Part shown: positions 61,214-64,000 of the stretch, in pieces | Position numbering within the stretch: the stretch's first letter is position 1 | Layout: each line of letters opens with the position of its first letter | Assembly: GCA_038818725.1 (NCBI GenBank) | Contig: JAWAYL010000001.1 | Location: 8,445-72,444, forward strand | Reading direction: 5' to 3' | From: JACIWB01 sp038818725 | GTDB taxonomy: Archaea; Thermoplasmatota; E2; UBA202; JdFR-43 | DNA length: 64,000 nt | Notes under the pieces: model-generated | What the model saw: the letters and a program-made list of their open reading frames with translations, nothing else | What the model was told of the DNA's origin: nothing | Databases searched by the model: none | Made by a program: the position numbers and the translations under genes

Positions 61214-61355
61214 AGAAGATGAAATACTAGGAAAATTTTTTGATACACCAGAAAAAAAAGCAAAATGGATGAGAAGAATATTTTATCTCTACTTATTATG
61301 GATTGTTTTTTTCATATGTGGCTTAATTTTGTGGCTAACGAGAGTTTTAAAGTAG
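61203..61355 (+). CDS. Small membrane protein (50 aa) downstream of atpD
   Basis: A 50-codon frame begins at ATG 61203, inside the last codons of atpD. The product has a charged N-terminus (MKIEEDEILGKFFDTPEKK) and one membrane helix (LYLLWIVFFICGLILWL) with a basic end. The overlap with atpD and clean hydrophobic pattern support a real gene. I know no named family; it may be an assembly or peripheral subunit of the ATP synthase or an unrelated protein. Confidence 0.6.
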   Translation: MKIEEDEILGKFFDTPEKKAKWMRRIFYLYLLWIVFFICGLILWLTRVLK

Positions 61356-61397
61356 AAAAAGTTTAAATACATGAGCAGTTTATTTTTTGAGGAGAAA

Positions 61398-62819
61398 ATG
61401 AAATTAAAATATGCTATCTGGCTCATCTTTCTCTTATTTGGGTTAGTTATATTAATAAATGCTTCAGCCCATGCTCCAATCCATATAAATGGAAATGCTG
61501 ATTTTGCAAATCAAGCAGGCAGCGAGGGCTGGCCCGGCGACGGCAGCCAGAAAAATCCTTACATAATTCAGAATTATGAAATAAATGCTCTCAGCGAGGA
61601 TGGAATTAGAATAGAAAATACAAGTGTTTATTTTATTATAAGGAATTGCAAAATTTATAATGGAAGATATGGAATATACTTCAAAAATGTTACAAATGGA
61701 ATAGTTGAAAATGTAAATTGCTATGAAAACCTTGGAGGAATAGGATTTAATAGCTCAATTGGCGATCAAATAAAAAATAGCAACTTTTATGAAAATCACT
61801 ATTATGGAATTTATTTTTATAATTCCTCAGGAAATTCAATATTTAACTGCAACGCATACAGAAATGAAAATTATGGAATTGCTCTTGATAATTCCTTAAA
61901 TAATATAATAAAAAATTGCAATTTTTATGAAAATAGCGATGGCATGATTTTATGGTTTTCAAATAAAAACACAATTGAAAATTGCTCTTTTTTTAATCAC
62001 TATTACTATAGAGCATTTTATATGTTTCATTCAAGTGAGAATATAGTGAGGAACTGCTATTTTTATGATAACTCAATTGGCTTGCATCTCTATCTTTCAG
62101 ATAAAAATAACATCTCAAATTGCAATTTCGCAAATTATGAAACTGATCTAAATTTTACAGAAAGCGATAAAAATGAGTTGCATAAATGCAAATTTTCTTC
62201 TGTTTTTCCAACAGAGCTAACAATAAATGCTTATTCAGGAAATTTGAGTATTAAAGGAATAACAGCTTCCCCGCCAGAGCCGGCTGGATGGAAAAGTGTA
62301 GGAAAATATATAGAGGCAAAAGGCAATCAGTGGGCAAATATATCAATATATTATGAGGAAGAGGAATATGAAGATTATTTTGAGATGCTTAAATATGATG
62401 GCAACCAATGGCTTTTGAATGGATGGTATGAAAGCAAAGGGATAAACAAGCAAGCAAATTATTTATGGGCAAATATAACTTCATTCAGCATTTTTGCTAT
62501 AATGCAACAATTACCCTCTTTGGAAGTAAGCATATTAAAGCCAGGAAATTATCTTTATATTATGGATAGAGAAGTAATTCCATTACCAGAGCCATTTATA
62601 ATAGGAAAAATTACAATTATTGCAAGCGCAAGCTCAATCTTGGGTATAGAAAAAGTAGAATTTTATATTGATAATCATCTAAGATTTGTTGATACAAGTG
62701 AGCCATATTCTTGGCTTTGGAGTGAATTTTCAGCTGCAAATCATGAAATAAAGGTTATTGCATATGATAAAGTTGGGCAAAATGCAACAGATAAAATAAG
62801 AGCATTTAAAATATTCTAA
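61398..62819 (+). CDS. Secreted NosD-like beta-helix protein
   Basis: This protein is about 473 aa. A signal peptide (YAIWLIFLLFGLVILINASA) precedes a segment with GSQKNPYIIQNYEI, typical of archaeal periplasmic/surface copper-type NosD relatives. Parallel beta-helix (PbH1) repeats fill residues 70 to about 280. The C-terminal part holds an Ig-like domain (VEFYIDNHLRFVDTSEPYSW). It has no C-terminal anchor. The frame is open to 61371, but GAGGAGAAA directly before ATG 61398 decides the start, and TTTAAATAC (61362-61370) is the TATA box. The family does not imply copper transport here. Confidence 0.8.
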   Translation: MKLKYAIWLIFLLFGLVILINASAHAPIHINGNADFANQAGSEGWPGDGSQKNPYIIQNYEINALSEDGIRIENTSVYFIIRNCKIYNGRYGIYFKNVTNGIVENVNCYENLGGIGFNSSIGDQIKNSNFYENHYYGIYFYNSSGNSIFNCNAYRNENYGIALDNSLNNIIKNCNFYENSDGMILWFSNKNTIENCSFFNHYYYRAFYMFHSSENIVRNCYFYDNSIGLHLYLSDKNNISNCNFANYETDLNFTESDKNELHKCKFSSVFPTELTINAYSGNLSIKGITASPPEPAGWKSVGKYIEAKGNQWANISIYYEEEEYEDYFEMLKYDGNQWLLNGWYESKGINKQANYLWANITSFSIFAIMQQLPSLEVSILKPGNYLYIMDREVIPLPEPFIIGKITIIASASSILGIEKVEFYIDNHLRFVDTSEPYSWLWSEFSAANHEIKVIAYDKVGQNATDKIRAFKIF

Positions 62820-62876
62820 AATTTAAAATTAGTTTTAGTATAACTTTTATTAAAGTCAAGTTAAATTTTAGTAAAA

Positions 62877-63258
62877 ATAGTTTTAGATGAAGTTCAATAT
62901 TGCAAGGATGCGGGGCGTAAATTAAAATAATCTTATCAAAGGAAATTCTTTCATTTTTGGTTGGAAGAGTTTCTATATTAAGGTTGTTTTCATTTTCATT
63001 TAATGAATTTCTAAATGCAATTGGTCAAAAATAAATGATGCTATTGTTCAAAGGGCGGTATGGGAGCATGCATGCTATGGTGGTTATCCAAAGGTTATTC
63101 TTACAAATGATATAGAGATGAAAAAAAAAACAATTTAGAGAGACCTTGCTGAGACAATGCTGCTAAAAGATGTTGCAAGAGGTTTTTCAATAGAAGATTT
63201 AAAAGCCCTTGAAATGCGAAATGTTATCGCAAAGCAGTTTACTGATATAGAAGTTTAA
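62877..63258 (+). pseudogene. Decayed AAA ATPase of the DUF4143-linked type
   Basis: Remnants occur in several frames: IVLDEVQYCKDAGRKLK is a Walker B segment, and EILSFLVGRVSILRLFSFSF is the sequence that follows the ATPase core in this archaeal family. HACYGGYPKVILTND and AETMLLKDVARGFSIEDL come from the DUF4143 part. The Walker A region is missing and there are in-frame stops (for example TAG after KKKTI). Otherwise the gap between the NosD-like gene and the last gene is empty. Such ATPases are often scattered and mobile in archaea. Confidence 0.68.
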
Positions 63259-63278
63259 AAAAGAATTTGCAGAAAATA

Positions 63279-63286
63279 TTTAAATA
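63279..63286 (+). promoter_or_regulatory. TATA box of the last gene
   Basis: TTTAAATA is centred 24 bases before the ATG at 63307, predicting a leaderless mRNA. Confidence 0.5.
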
Positions 63287-63306
63287 ATAAAAATTTAATT
63301 TGAATT

Positions 63307-64000
63307 ATGAAGGTAAAAATAAAATATGGAATAATTAGCTTTTTTATGGTTTTAATTCTATTGCTTCCTTCTTTTAGTTTTTCAAATAGCTTTGCCATTT
63401 CTTTTGAAGCAATTCAAAATGAAGCTTATACTGGAGAAGCAATTCATTTCAAAGTTTCAATAAATGATTATAAAGAAGAAAATAAAGAGCAGTGGTATTA
63501 TTATATTCTTGAATTAGGAGATGGTAGCAATAAAACTGGATTTGCAAATACCAATCCTTTCTATATTTCATGTGCTTATTCAAAAGAAGGAATTTATTAT
63601 CCAAAAATTTCTGTTAAAAATGGAAATGAATGGATGCATAAAAGTTTGAGTGAGCCAATTAAAATTGAAAAAGGAAATATTGCTCCTATTGCAAAAATAA
63701 AATATTATGGCAATAATAAAGTTGGAGAAAAAATAAAATTTGATGCTTCAGAAAGCTATGATGAAGATGGAAGCATAATTAATTATACTTGGAAATTTGG
63801 AGATGGAAGCATTGCATATGATAAAATTGTAGAGCATAGATATAATAAGCCTGGTTGCTATACTGTTATTTTAACTGTTATTGATGATAAAGGAAGCAAA
63901 AATTTTGATGCAATTAGAATTGAAATTTTAGGTATAAATGATGACCCTAGCCAAGAAGATACAAGTGGTGGATTTGTTAAGATTTATAGTGGAAAATCCT
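63307..64000 (+). CDS. PKD-repeat surface protein (cut by the window edge)
   Basis: The frame begins with a signal peptide (YGIISFFMVLILLLPSFSFS) and runs off the end of the window. An Ig-like domain (residues 25 to about 125) is followed by a PKD domain with the core YDEDGSIINYTWKFGDGSIAY, much like those at 30, 33, 39 and 45 kb. The C-terminus and possible anchor are not visible. Confidence 0.85.
   Translation, partial: MKVKIKYGIISFFMVLILLLPSFSFSNSFAISFEAIQNEAYTGEAIHFKVSINDYKEENKEQWYYYILELGDGSNKTGFANTNPFYISCAYSKEGIYYPKISVKNGNEWMHKSLSEPIKIEKGNIAPIAKIKYYGNNKVGEKIKFDASESYDEDGSIINYTWKFGDGSIAYDKIVEHRYNKPGCYTVILTVIDDKGSKNFDAIRIEILGINDDPSQEDTSGGFVKIYSGKS

Noticed and set aside
1..64000. CRISPR arrays or cas genes.
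   Set aside because: No regularly spaced short repeats with unique spacers and no Cas-like proteins were found. The periodic repeats at 30 and 43 kb are coding PKD/Ig modules.

Overview
The window is a stretch of a low-GC archaeal chromosome. Archaeal markers are DnaG-type primase, aCPSF1/FttA, Csl4, RpoL, Nep1, Orc1/Cdc6, PurP, a proteasome beta subunit, ABCE1 and A-type ATP synthase subunits. Many starts lie 22-27 bp downstream of a TATA box with no leader (C25 peptidase, mbhA, purP, csl4, pyrF, DUF362 gene, atpB, the last gene). This, with the many PKD/beta-helix surface proteins, suggests a relative of the Thermoplasmatota, but that placement is inference. A membrane-bound H2-evolving hydrogenase and an ADP-forming acyl-CoA synthetase subunit point to fermentative, probably thermophilic, anaerobic life.

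Layout. 0-3.8 kb: dnaG, an IscU-like scaffold, a corrinoid adenosyltransferase and a secreted gingipain-like peptidase. 3.8-12 kb (minus): a complete 14-gene mbhA-N cluster (Na+/H+ antiporter modules plus NiFe hydrogenase). 12-15.4 kb: purP, nep1 and polX. 15.4-15.9 kb: probably a decayed coding region. 15.9-29.7 kb: an adenylating enzyme/radical-SAM pair, csl4-rpoL-truD-TatD-like, a dCMP deaminase, a signal peptidase, cdc6 with an E1-like enzyme, pyrF-pyrE, a broken transposase, the proteasome beta subunit and FttA. 29.7-34.5 kb: a 1551-aa PKD/beta-helix protein and a CAU-anticodon tRNA. 34.5-38.6 kb: a transposase scrap, tmk, a polyprenol-kinase-like enzyme, a winged-helix regulator divergent from a DUF362 ferredoxin, and an HhH protein.

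38.6-49.4 kb is a surface-protein locus. A PKD protein on the minus strand diverges from a three-gene plus-strand operon, and a 1019-bp IS5-like element with 18-bp inverted repeats and a 5-bp target duplication has inserted into their shared promoter. Three of the surface proteins in the window end in a PSFE/PSPSF motif, a membrane helix and a basic tail, which resembles an archaeosortase sorting signal. 49.3-52.6 kb holds abce1, acdA and a PRC-barrel protein. 52.7-53.2 kb is an IS4-superfamily remnant. 53.3-56.9 kb is a tight ArsR / Acr3-ArsC fusion / thioredoxin lipoprotein / DsbD-like operon with a palindromic operator. 56.9-64 kb contains tRNA-Lys, two small membrane genes each broken by one in-frame stop, purH, atpB-atpD away from atpA, a 50-aa membrane protein, a NosD-like protein, a decayed AAA ATPase and the start of another PKD protein.

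The most unusual features are the arsenic/thiol-redox operon, the cysteine-paired repeat protein with recombinogenic repeats at the surface locus, the probable -1 frameshift site in the IS element, and the adjacent genes with in-frame TAG and TGA.
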